Of a DNA stretch of 27,175 bases, positions 1 to 7,471 are shown one piece after another. The DNA is from Oscillospiraceae bacterium. GTDB lineage: Bacteria > Bacillota > Clostridia > Oscillospirales > Oscillospiraceae. The notes under the pieces are model-generated. The model was given only the letters and a program-made list of their open reading frames with translations, made no database searches and was not told the origin of the DNA. Position 1 is the first letter of the stretch. Every line of letters starts with the position of its first letter. The translations under genes were made by a program, and so were the position numbers. The DNA lies in NCBI GenBank assembly GCA_017399325.1, contig JAFQDY010000238.1, forward strand, positions 1 to 27,175. Reading direction: 5' to 3'.

Positions 1-597
1 CTCTCCGCTATGAAGGATGAGCGCGTGGAAGCTGCCAAGGTTCTGCCCGGTGCAGCAAGCTCCGCTCCCCAGCTGAGCGCTGAGGAAAAGGCTCAGTGGA
101 TTGAGAACATCCGCTGCGCGCTGCTGGCTTCCAAGATCGTTTCCTACGCACAGGGCTACACCCTGATGCGTGCAGCCGCAAAGACCTACGGCTGGAATTT
201 GAACTACGGCGGCATCGCTCTGATGTGGCGCGGCGGTTGTATTATCCGCTCCGTATTCCTGGGCAAGATCAAGGACGCATTCGATGCCAACCCCAACCTG
301 ACCAACCTGCTGCTTGATCCCTACTTCACCGCCAAGATCGCAGATCTGCTGCCCGGCTGGCGTAAGGTGGTTGCACAGGGCGCGCTCAGTGGTATGCCCA
401 CTCCTGCATTCTCTTCCGCTCTGGCTTACTACGACGGCTACCGCTGCGACCGTCTGCCTGCTAACCTGCTGCAGGCACAGCGTGACTATTTCGGTGCACA
501 CACCTACGAACGTATCGATGAAGCAAGAGGTCAGTTCTTCCACACCAACTGGACCGGCCACGGTGGTAACACTTCCGCGACCCAGTACGACGTATAA
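1..597 (+). CDS. gnd: 6-phosphogluconate dehydrogenase, C-terminal part (5' end outside window)
   Basis: The frame is open from base 1 and ends at TAA 595-597, so the gene begins before the window and only about the last 198 residues are visible (the family is usually about 470). The visible part matches the all-helical C-terminal dimerisation and substrate domain of 6PGDH: an LSAMKDERVEAAK helix, then YAQGYTLMRAAAKTYGWNLN, ALMWRGGCIIRS, and the tail PANLLQAQRDYFGAHTYER that precedes FHTNWTG. The family oxidatively decarboxylates 6-phosphogluconate to ribulose 5-phosphate with NADP in the cytosol (pentose phosphate pathway). The next gene follows after 17 bases, so the two are probably co-transcribed. 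The ATG at base 10 is an internal methionine, not the start. The identification is firm; the NADP-binding N-terminal domain cannot be judged. Confidence 0.96.
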   Translation, partial: LSAMKDERVEAAKVLPGAASSAPQLSAEEKAQWIENIRCALLASKIVSYAQGYTLMRAAAKTYGWNLNYGGIALMWRGGCIIRSVFLGKIKDAFDANPNLTNLLLDPYFTAKIADLLPGWRKVVAQGALSGMPTPAFSSALAYYDGYRCDRLPANLLQAQRDYFGAHTYERIDEARGQFFHTNWTGHGGNTSATQYDV

Positions 598-614
598 CAG
601 AAAGGAAATGTCTT

Positions 615-1688
615 ATGAAACTGCGTGAAAATTGCAAATATGCACTGGTGGTTCCCACCTCTATGGGCGTTCGTATCACCCCTCCCAACGGCCAGCCTGT
701 TGCTTCTTCCAATATGTTTATGATGCAGGCCACTTCCGCTGAAACCAATGTGGCTTCCATTTCCGCTTATCTGGGTCTGCCCACCAAGGTGCTGACCACC
801 TTTGTAAAAGACAGCCCCATCGCTGACTTTATCAAGCGTGACCTGCGCTCCCGCGGTATGGACTACGAAGGCAAAGAAGTGGAACAGGGCGACCCCTGGG
901 GCTACCGCCATCAGTTCAACATCGCTGACTCCGGCTACGGCTCCCGCGGCCCCCGTGTCTGCAACGACCGGGCCGGCGAAGTTGGCCGCACTTTGAACAT
1001 CAAGGACTTCGACCTGGACCGCATCTTCGGCGAAGAGGGCGTCGGCATCCTGCACCTGTCCGGTCTGATCGGCGCGCTGTCCCACGAAACCAGCGTGTTC
1101 TGCCTGGAACTGGCTCGCGCCGCCAAGAAGTACGGCACTTTGATCTCCTTCGACTTAAACTACCGGGCTTCCTTCTGGAAGGGCCGTGAGCAGGAACTCC
1201 ACGACATCTTCACCGAGATCGCATCCGTTGCCGACATTCTCATCGGTAACGAGGAAGACTTCCAGTTGTGCTTGGGCGTACAGGGCCCCGAGGCCGGCGG
1301 TAAGGACATCGCTGCCAAGATCGATTCTTTCAAAGAAATGATCAAGCGGGTAAAGGCACAGTTTCCCAACGCTTCCGTATTTGCAACCACCCTGCGCCAG
1401 GTCGAGAATGTCAACTCCCACCTGTGGGGCGCTATTATGCTCTCCGGCGATGAGTGGCACGTGGTTGAGCCTCGCCGGATCACCGTTTTGGACCGCATCG
1501 GCGGTGGCGACGGCTTTGTCGGCGGTATGCTCTACGGCATTCTGAAGGGTTGGGAGAGCGAAAAGTGGATCCAGTTCGGCTGGGCATCCGGCGCACTGGC
1601 AACCACCTTCCTGACCGACTATGCACAGCCTGCTGACGAGGACGTTGTCTGGAGCGTCTGGGGCGGCAACGCGAGGGTTAAGAGATAA
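615..1688 (+). CDS. kdgK: PfkB-family sugar kinase, probably 2-dehydro-3-deoxygluconokinase
   Basis: A 357-residue ribokinase/PfkB-fold protein with an AAAGGAAA ribosome binding site 5' of the ATG. The C-terminal ATP and catalytic signature is DRIGGGDGFVGG (residues 293-304), with Asp299 as the expected catalytic base. The form DR(I/V)GGGD, rather than DTxGAGD, is typical of Firmicutes KdgK. FDLNYRASFW (179-188) is also the KDG-kinase version of the central strand. KdgK phosphorylates 2-keto-3-deoxygluconate to KDPG, which an aldolase then splits to pyruvate and glyceraldehyde 3-phosphate. Pairing with gnd suggests an operon handling gluconate or uronate carbon. The N-terminus lacks an obvious GE(x)2(I/V)D opening, and MKLRENCKYALVVPTSMGVR is unusual, so another sugar-acid substrate is possible. 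A strong terminator follows within 6 bases. Confidence 0.8.
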   Translation: MKLRENCKYALVVPTSMGVRITPPNGQPVASSNMFMMQATSAETNVASISAYLGLPTKVLTTFVKDSPIADFIKRDLRSRGMDYEGKEVEQGDPWGYRHQFNIADSGYGSRGPRVCNDRAGEVGRTLNIKDFDLDRIFGEEGVGILHLSGLIGALSHETSVFCLELARAAKKYGTLISFDLNYRASFWKGREQELHDIFTEIASVADILIGNEEDFQLCLGVQGPEAGGKDIAAKIDSFKEMIKRVKAQFPNASVFATTLRQVENVNSHLWGAIMLSGDEWHVVEPRRITVLDRIGGGDGFVGGMLYGILKGWESEKWIQFGWASGALATTFLTDYAQPADEDVVWSVWGGNARVKR

Positions 1689-1693
1689 AAAAT

Positions 1694-1726
1694 TGGGACT
1701 GACCGGGCAGGTCAGTCCCATTTTTT
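1694..1726 (+). terminator. Rho-independent terminator of gnd-kdgK
   Basis: A perfect 11-bp stem (1694-1704 with 1710-1720), a 5-base loop, and six T residues at 1721-1726, starting 6 bases after the kdgK stop. The A-run before the stem would also give a U-tract on the other strand, but no minus-strand gene needs it here. Confidence 0.93.
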
Positions 1727-1751
1727 GTTAAGCAAAATTTGTCGATATGCC

Positions 1752-1780
1752 TTGCAATATAGAATGCGAAGGAGTATAAT
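1752..1780 (+). promoter_or_regulatory. SigA-type promoter for the CotH-VTC-DUF4956 operon
   Basis: The -35 is TTGCAA at 1752-1757, the spacer is exactly 17 bases, and the -10 is a perfect TATAAT at 1775-1780. It lies after the kdgK terminator and upstream of the first ribosome binding site (AGAGAGG near 1853). Transcription should start near 1787, leaving an untranslated leader of about 80 bases. I found no clear riboswitch or terminator in that leader. Confidence 0.8.
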
Positions 1781-1868
1781 AAAAAAGTATTGCATACAAT
1801 GTTTTGCCCGGATTTCATATCTTGGGTTTTGCGATAGAATGACAGATTCTTAAGAGAGGCGCGAGCGT

Positions 1869-4800
1869 ATGGCATATTATGTAAGCAAAAAAGAATCCGA
1901 GAACACCAAGCGAGTAAAACTGGCGATCATATTGGCGGTTTTGCTGGTGGCGGCAGTGATCGTGGGACTGCTAATCGGTCTGCCCCGGTTGCCGGTGGCG
2001 GGCAAGGCAAACGGTCTTGTTTTCAGCGAGATCTGCACCAAAAACGAATCGATCATTGCCGATAACGACGGTTGTTATCGGGACTATGTGGAACTGTATA
2101 ACGGCGGCGAGGAGATCAACCTGAAGGGCTACTCCATCACCGACGGCCGCGCCAACAGCAAGCCTTTTGGGGAGATGGTTTTGCCCAAAGATTCCTATTG
2201 CCTGATCTTTTTGGATAAGGAATTGACCGGTTTCTCCTTGGGCGCTGCCGGCGGTGACACGGTTTCTTTGGTCAACGCCAAGGGTCAAATGGTGACCCAG
2301 GTGAAGACCGTTGCTCTGACAGACGACCAGGTAATGGTCTACGCAGAGCCGGAATATGCGGTAACCACCAAGGCGACCCCCGGTTTCCCCAACGATGAAG
2401 CAGGCCACAAAGCCTTCAAAGAGGGCAAGGAAAATGAAAACCCCGTCCTTCTGATCACAGAAATTCTGGCAGAGAATGTAAACGCCCTGCCCAATGAAAG
2501 CGGCAAATTCGGCGATGCGGTGGAACTTTACAACAGCGGCGAAAAAGCCGTCTATCTGGGCGAGTACTGTTTGTCCGACAGTGTAGAGGCCCGTTTCCGT
2601 TACCGTCTGCCCTCTGTGATGCTGGATCCCGGAAAATATATCGTGATCTATTGCGACGGTGAGAATTATGTCAGCGAAAACGGCGGCATCCACGCCAATT
2701 TCGGCCTGTCCAAAGGCGACACAGTTTGTCTGACCGGTAGGGACGGCAGTTATATCAGCGTACCTGTCCAGTTCTTCGGAACAGACATTTCTATGGTCCG
2801 TGGCGAAGACGGCACATTCAAGGCCGATTCCGTCAGTTTGGGCTACGCCAACAATGAATCCGGCATTACCGCTTTTGCGGAAAGTGTCATTGATAAAGAA
2901 GCGGAATTGGTCATCAACGAAGTGCTGCTCTCCTCTTTGGAAGTTCCCTATGGCGGCAGTTTTGTGGATGTGGTGGAGATCATCAACCGTTCCGACAAAA
3001 CTGTCAGCACCGCCGGCTGGTACTTGTCCGACGGCTCTGACCCATACGCCTATGGGTTGCCGGAAAAGAAACTGGCCCCCGGCGAGATCATGCTGGTGTC
3101 CTGTGACCGGGCAGAAACCGGATTCGCCCTGTCCCAGCGGGAAGTGGCGTCCTTGCTGTCGCCCCGATGCAAGTGGGCATCCAGAGTGTCCTGCGCCGGC
3201 GGCGTGACCGGCAAGAGCATTCAGCGGATCGATGCCAGCGGCGAAGAACTTTACACCGCGGGTCTTGTGTCTTTGGGATATGAAAACACCGCCAGCGGTG
3301 CAGCGTCCTATGCAAAGGATCACCTGCCCAAGGGTCTCATTATTTCCGAGATCATGGCGGCAAACCTGTCCTATATCCAAGGCCCTTACGGCAGGACCTG
3401 CGACTGGGTGGAACTGTACAACAACTCCGATGCCACCATCAACTTGAAAGAGTACGGCATCAGCACCGACAGCAGCGACTTGGGCAAATACACATTGCCC
3501 GACAAGACCCTGGGCCCCGGAAAATATACGGTGATTTTGCTGTCCGAAAAGGAAAATGCAGTAAAATCCGGCTATAGCCACCTGTTATTCAACCTGTCGG
3601 CAGCCGGTGAGACCTTGTATATCAGCAAAGACGGCGTGATCGTGGACTATGTGGTATCTCCGGAACTATCCGGGGATATGGCTTACGGCAGAGCCGCTGA
3701 CGGCAGCGGTTTTGCGGTAATGGCAAGCCCCACACCGGGCTCGGCCAACACCAACGGCACTTCCGAGATCTCCGCGACCCCCACCAGCCAGACCGCCCAA
3801 GGCACATATGACAGCAGTGTAAAAGTAACCCTTGCCGGCGCAGGCACGGTGTACTACACTACCGACTGCACCACCCCTACCCAAGCATCCACCCGGTATA
3901 CGGGCCCTATAACCTTGACTGAAACCACAGTAATTCGCGCAGTTTCCTATGAAAATGGGAAACTGCCGTCCAAATCTTTGGACTTGACATTTGTGGTCAA
4001 TGAAGGTATCAGCCTGCCGGTGGTCAGCGTGGTAACATCCCCTGAAAACCTGTGGGATCACTACTCCGGCATTTATGTAAAAGGCCCCAATGCCAGTTCA
4101 ACCTTTCCCTATGTAGGGGCAAACTTCTGGCAGAACTGGGAAAAAGAGGCTACCGTTTCCCTGTTCGAGAAAGACGGGACCGGCTTTTCCGTACCTTGCG
4201 GACTTTCCATTTTCGGCGCCTATTCCCGCGCCAGAGATCAGAAAGGTTTCTGTTGCAGTTTCCGGGATTCCTACGGTTTGGGCACGCTGAATTACCCTCT
4301 GTTCGGAGAAGAGAATTTAAGCAGTTTTGAGTCATTTATCCTTCGCTGCAGCGGTCAGGACGACACCAAATCCCGTATGCGGGATGTATTGATGACATCT
4401 TTGGTCGCAGAGAAAACCAATGTGGCCGTACAGAAGTACCGCCCGGTGGTATTGTTGCTTAATGGAGAATTCTGGGGTGTGTACTACATCCGGGAAAAGG
4501 CGCAGGAAAACTATGTGGCCGGCAACTATAATGTTACAAGAGCCGAAGTGGTAATGACCGGCGCTGACGGCATTGACAAAGAAGAATATGTCCACCTTGT
4601 CAACTATGCCAAGACCCACGACTTGTCCGTTAAGGAGCATTACGACTATGTGTGTTCTTTGATGGATATCGACAACTATATGGATTATATCATCGCAGAG
4701 ATCTATGTAGGCAACACCGATAACGGCAATATCCGTTTCTTTATGACGCCCACCACCAAGTGGACATGGATCCTTTACGACACAGACTACGGCTTTGCCG

Positions 4801-5180
4801 ATGCGTCCTATGATTCTGTGAAAGACCACTTGAATCCGGAAGGCACAGGCGCGGGCAATGCATTCTCCACCAAACTGATCAACGCCTTGCTGACGAGCCC
4901 CACCTTCAAAGAGGCTTTCCTGCGGCGGATCGCCTGGCAGATCGATAATATCTGGACGGTGGAAAATGTCCACAACCGGATCGCGGAACTGGAAGGCCTG
5001 ATCGCAGAGGATATGAAGCGGGACTGTGAAACTTGGGAGCGGGATTACAGCAAGTGGCAGAGCCATGTGCAGGTCCTGCGGGACTTTGTGGTCTACCGCA
5101 ATAAGCAACTGCCCAAGTTCGTGAAGAACTATTTCGGCCTGACCGATTCCCAAATGCAGGAATACGGTTTCCATATGTAA
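1869..5180 (+). CDS. Membrane-anchored lamin-tail/CotH kinase-like surface protein
   Basis: 1103 residues. A short Lys/Arg-rich N-terminus is followed by one hydrophobic segment (about 18-39) with no lipobox, which predicts a signal anchor with everything after it outside the cell. Four lamin-tail (LTD) repeats follow at about 49-178, 193-335, 346-478 and 489-627. Each opens with a strand such as LVFSEI, LLITEI, LVINEV or LIISEI and carries D(W/Y/A/V)VE(L/I)(Y/I)N about 20 residues on. Next is a chitobiase C-terminal-like domain (about 636-711; VYYTTDCTTP...RYTGP). The CotH domain spans about 714-1050, with LNGEFWGVYYIREK (864-877) and the acidic motif YDTDYGF (970-976). CotH proteins are atypical kinases, best known from Bacillus spore coat protein phosphorylation. 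First gene of an operon; the VTC gene starts 12 bases later. Substrate and phosphate donor are unknown. Confidence 0.88.
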   Translation: MAYYVSKKESENTKRVKLAIILAVLLVAAVIVGLLIGLPRLPVAGKANGLVFSEICTKNESIIADNDGCYRDYVELYNGGEEINLKGYSITDGRANSKPFGEMVLPKDSYCLIFLDKELTGFSLGAAGGDTVSLVNAKGQMVTQVKTVALTDDQVMVYAEPEYAVTTKATPGFPNDEAGHKAFKEGKENENPVLLITEILAENVNALPNESGKFGDAVELYNSGEKAVYLGEYCLSDSVEARFRYRLPSVMLDPGKYIVIYCDGENYVSENGGIHANFGLSKGDTVCLTGRDGSYISVPVQFFGTDISMVRGEDGTFKADSVSLGYANNESGITAFAESVIDKEAELVINEVLLSSLEVPYGGSFVDVVEIINRSDKTVSTAGWYLSDGSDPYAYGLPEKKLAPGEIMLVSCDRAETGFALSQREVASLLSPRCKWASRVSCAGGVTGKSIQRIDASGEELYTAGLVSLGYENTASGAASYAKDHLPKGLIISEIMAANLSYIQGPYGRTCDWVELYNNSDATINLKEYGISTDSSDLGKYTLPDKTLGPGKYTVILLSEKENAVKSGYSHLLFNLSAAGETLYISKDGVIVDYVVSPELSGDMAYGRAADGSGFAVMASPTPGSANTNGTSEISATPTSQTAQGTYDSSVKVTLAGAGTVYYTTDCTTPTQASTRYTGPITLTETTVIRAVSYENGKLPSKSLDLTFVVNEGISLPVVSVVTSPENLWDHYSGIYVKGPNASSTFPYVGANFWQNWEKEATVSLFEKDGTGFSVPCGLSIFGAYSRARDQKGFCCSFRDSYGLGTLNYPLFGEENLSSFESFILRCSGQDDTKSRMRDVLMTSLVAEKTNVAVQKYRPVVLLLNGEFWGVYYIREKAQENYVAGNYNVTRAEVVMTGADGIDKEEYVHLVNYAKTHDLSVKEHYDYVCSLMDIDNYMDYIIAEIYVGNTDNGNIRFFMTPTTKWTWILYDTDYGFADASYDSVKDHLNPEGTGAGNAFSTKLINALLTSPTFKEAFLRRIAWQIDNIWTVENVHNRIAELEGLIAEDMKRDCETWERDYSKWQSHVQVLRDFVVYRNKQLPKFVKNYFGLTDSQMQEYGFHM

Positions 5181-5192
5181 GGGAGTAAGACG

Positions 5193-5864
5193 ATGGCAGA
5201 AAGACACGAAGAAAAGTACTTTATCAACTATCATCAATACGCCCTGCTGAAAGACAGAGCCGTGCAGACTATGACGCCGGACATCCACGGGGTAGACGGC
5301 AGTTATACCATCACATCCCTCTACTACGATGACCCTATGGGAACGGCGTTGCAGGAGAAGTTGGACGGCCTTGCCAAACACACCAAATTCCGCTTGCGCA
5401 CTTACGACGGACAAAAGGACATGATCCGCCTGGAGAGGAAGATCAAGCAGGGCATCATCACCCAAAAGAAATCTGCGGAGATCGCCTTAAGTCAGTTGTG
5501 CCACTTGGGAATGCCCGACTATGATCTGGAACGGTTCGAGGGCAAAGCCTTTGAACTGGTGGCCCAAATGATCGCAGAGGGGATGCGCCCGGAAATGACC
5601 GTCCGCTATAAGCGGGATGCATTCTGCTTCCCGGGAACGGATGTGCGGTTGACATTCGACAGAAAACTGGAAACCCTGCCCGGCGAAGCCCAATATCTGT
5701 TCCGCCAAGACGGGGTGGGTATTCCGGTTTTGGACGATAACACCGTCATTATGGAGATCAAGTACGGCAGTTACATTCCTGTGTTTATCCGGGATATGAC
5801 CGCCGTTGCCACACGGCAGATGTCTATATCAAAATACGCTCTGTGCAGAGAAAATACACGATAA
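5193..5864 (+). CDS. VTC-domain polyphosphate polymerase
   Basis: 223 residues, essentially a single VTC tunnel domain with no SPX or transmembrane part, so predicted cytosolic or peripheral. The expected basic and acidic tunnel positions are visible: EKYF (7-10), KFRLR (65-69), RLERKIK (79-85), VRYKR (137-141), FDRK (155-158) and MEIKYG (187-192). In the yeast Vtc4 family these residues bind the ATP gamma-phosphate, the growing chain and the metal, and the enzyme polymerises ATP-derived phosphate into polyphosphate. Start ATG lies 12 bases after the CotH gene stop with GGGAG as binding site, and the DUF4956 gene begins 13 bases after its stop, so all three are one transcription unit. It is not a ppk1 or ppk2 enzyme. 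Activity is inferred from family residues. Confidence 0.9.
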   Translation: MAERHEEKYFINYHQYALLKDRAVQTMTPDIHGVDGSYTITSLYYDDPMGTALQEKLDGLAKHTKFRLRTYDGQKDMIRLERKIKQGIITQKKSAEIALSQLCHLGMPDYDLERFEGKAFELVAQMIAEGMRPEMTVRYKRDAFCFPGTDVRLTFDRKLETLPGEAQYLFRQDGVGIPVLDDNTVIMEIKYGSYIPVFIRDMTAVATRQMSISKYALCRENTR

Positions 5865-5877
5865 AGGAGAAGTGTTT

Positions 5878-6546
5878 ATGAGCATTTTTGACGCATTGAA
5901 AAACAGTGTACTGGAAGGCTTTAATACCAGCCTGACCATTACGGAGATCCTGCTGGGTCTGGCCGTATCCCTTTTGGCCGGCCTGTTCATTCTGCTGATC
6001 TATAAGAACACCCAAAGCCGCGCCAAGGCCAGCGGTGATTTCAACCTGACCATTCTGCTGATCACATCCATCAGCGCTATGATCGTTTTGACCATTACTT
6101 CCAATTTGGCGCTGTCCTTAGGTATGGTGGGCGCACTGTCCATCGTCCGTTTCCGTACTGCCATCAAAGATGCCACCGATACGGCATTTTTGTTCTGGTG
6201 TGTGGCGGCTGGTATCACCGCCGGCGCAGGTTTCTACCTGATCACCTTGATCGGCTGCCTGTTCATCGGCGTGATCTGCGTGGTGAGTATGTTCGTTTTG
6301 GACGGCGCGGCAAAGACCTACCTGCTGGTTGTGAGAATGGACGGGACCGAGGTCTCCGATCGTGTGGAAAGCATCTTTGAAAAATACAAGATGAACTACA
6401 AACTCTCCACCTTGACCCAAAATGCCGACTACGCGGAGGCGATCTACGAAGTGGCATTTGCCAAGAAGTACAAGGGCATTATGTCCGGCATCAAGAACAC
6501 CCATGGCGTGCGGACTATGTCTTTGGTTGACTGCCGCAAGAGTTAA
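5878..6546 (+). CDS. DUF4956 family membrane protein, partner of VTC polymerase
   Basis: 222 residues. The start is the ATG at 5878 behind AAAGGAGAAG; an in-frame ATG at 5806 lies inside the VTC gene and has no binding site. Hydrophobic segments at about 22-43, 59-77, 103-118 and 120-140 suggest four membrane helices, followed by a soluble C-terminal domain (about 145-222). The family hallmark SLGMVGALSIVRFRTAIKD (80-98) lies between helices 2 and 3 and is rich in Arg and Lys, as might suit a polyanion. DUF4956 has no assigned function that I can cite. Its regular occurrence beside VTC and CotH genes, as recalled, suggests a membrane partner. Acting as a translocation path like yeast Vtc1 is my inference. 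Last gene before the terminator at 6553-6586. Confidence 0.85.
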   Translation: MSIFDALKNSVLEGFNTSLTITEILLGLAVSLLAGLFILLIYKNTQSRAKASGDFNLTILLITSISAMIVLTITSNLALSLGMVGALSIVRFRTAIKDATDTAFLFWCVAAGITAGAGFYLITLIGCLFIGVICVVSMFVLDGAAKTYLLVVRMDGTEVSDRVESIFEKYKMNYKLSTLTQNADYAEAIYEVAFAKKYKGIMSGIKNTHGVRTMSLVDCRKS

Positions 6547-6555
6547 AAACATAAC
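6527..6555 (+). promoter_or_regulatory. Possible promoter for the FIST/oxidoreductase pair
   Basis: TTGACT at 6527-6532 (5/6 match), a 17-base spacer, and CATAAC at 6550-6555 (4/6 match). It overlaps the end of the DUF4956 gene and the left arm of the terminator. A transcript from here would start near 6562, inside the hairpin, so it could not form the terminator. That would explain expression of the gene that starts only 18 bases after the U-tract. The -10 is weak, so this is tentative. Confidence 0.35.
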
Positions 6556-6586
6556 GGGCGCAAGCAGGTTCTTTGCGCCCGTTTTT
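6553..6586 (+). terminator. Rho-independent terminator after the DUF4956 gene
   Basis: An 11-bp GC-rich stem (6553-6563 with 6573-6583) with a 9-base loop and a T-run at 6582-6586, starting 6 bases after the DUF4956 stop codon. It separates the polyphosphate operon from the FIST gene at 6605. Confidence 0.9.
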
Positions 6587-6604
6587 CTATGGAGGACGAG
6601 AACG

Positions 6605-7471
6605 ATGACCAATCTTTGTTTTACGACCACGGTTGCGTGGGATCAATCCAATGGCTTTGGCTGCGCCAGTTTGGGCCTGCCCGGTGTGTGCGGTAACGAC
6701 GAAAAGAAAACCGTTGCCCGGCAGATCCCCGCAGAATCCGTAACGCTCACCGGCAATTACGCGGAAATTCTGGCCGGCGCAAAAGCCGTGGCGGAAAAAG
6801 GGAAAGTCTATGCCGCCATTGTAGTATTTGGCAATGCCGGCGGCGAAAATGCCTTTTTGGCAGACCTGTATAAGATCATTTCCTGCCCTGTGGTAGGCGG
6901 CGGCGCTGCCATTGACGGCGCAACCGGCCGGAAGGGATTGATCCCCGGGGGCGGGGAAGGGGCGGTTTTGCTGTTCACCGATGACCGTTTTGCCTATGAA
7001 GTCGAGACCCAATGTATCCACGACCATATCATCAAAACCTGCCAGATCACAACCGCAGACCCCAGAACGATCCTTACCATCGACGGCGAAGATGGGGCTG
7101 CCTTCCTTGCAAACAAGAAAGCAGAACTGGGCCTGAAGCAGGAAGATTTTGAGCATCTGACCCTTTCGGATATGGACGATGTGAATGCCCACCTGTCCTG
7201 TGTGGACGGCCAAATCAAAAGCGGTCGAGATGTCTGCAAGCAGATGAAACTGCGCTATGTGAAGCAGGAAACAGTGTACGAAACTATGCGGGCATTCTAC
7301 GACGACGAGGACGCCATCGTCTTTGGCTGCGCCGGTCTTTCCGGTCTGTTGGAAAAACCCCTTGACACCAAGTCTTTGGGCCTGTTTTTGTTCGGCGAGG
7401 TCTGCACAGTGAACGGCAAGCCGGAATTCGGCAACCTGATGCTCAGCAAACTGAAAATAAGGAGAAAATGA
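6605..7471 (+). CDS. FIST-like ligand-sensing domain protein
   Basis: 288 residues. The ATG at 6605 has GGAGG 9 bases upstream; the frame is open further upstream into the DUF4956 gene, but no start there has a binding site. The N-terminal half contains ISCPVVGGGAAIDG (91-104), resembling the FIST_N strand that ends in a GxSTAG-like turn. The C-terminal end VFGCAGLSGLL (239-249) then GLFLFGEVCTVNGKPEFGN (259-277) resembles FIST_C, where a G(F/L)xxxGE strand precedes a His or Asn-rich end. FIST domains bind small ligands in bacterial signalling proteins. No output domain, membrane segment or enzyme motif is seen, so this stand-alone protein may be a cytosolic sensor or an enzyme of unknown reaction. 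Its stop overlaps the next start (ATGA), so the pair is translationally coupled. The family call is moderate and from remembered motifs. Confidence 0.6.
   Translation: MTNLCFTTTVAWDQSNGFGCASLGLPGVCGNDEKKTVARQIPAESVTLTGNYAEILAGAKAVAEKGKVYAAIVVFGNAGGENAFLADLYKIISCPVVGGGAAIDGATGRKGLIPGGGEGAVLLFTDDRFAYEVETQCIHDHIIKTCQITTADPRTILTIDGEDGAAFLANKKAELGLKQEDFEHLTLSDMDDVNAHLSCVDGQIKSGRDVCKQMKLRYVKQETVYETMRAFYDDEDAIVFGCAGLSGLLEKPLDTKSLGLFLFGEVCTVNGKPEFGNLMLSKLKIRRK

Noticed and set aside
1787..1868. Structured regulatory leader before the CotH gene
   Set aside because: Only a 4-bp inverted repeat (ATTG-CATA-CAAT) was found; no stable hairpin, aptamer core or terminator.
5806..5877. Longer N-terminus for the DUF4956 protein
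   Set aside because: The extra stretch is out-of-frame VTC coding sequence without a binding site, while the ATG at 5878 has AAAGGAG and matches the usual family start.
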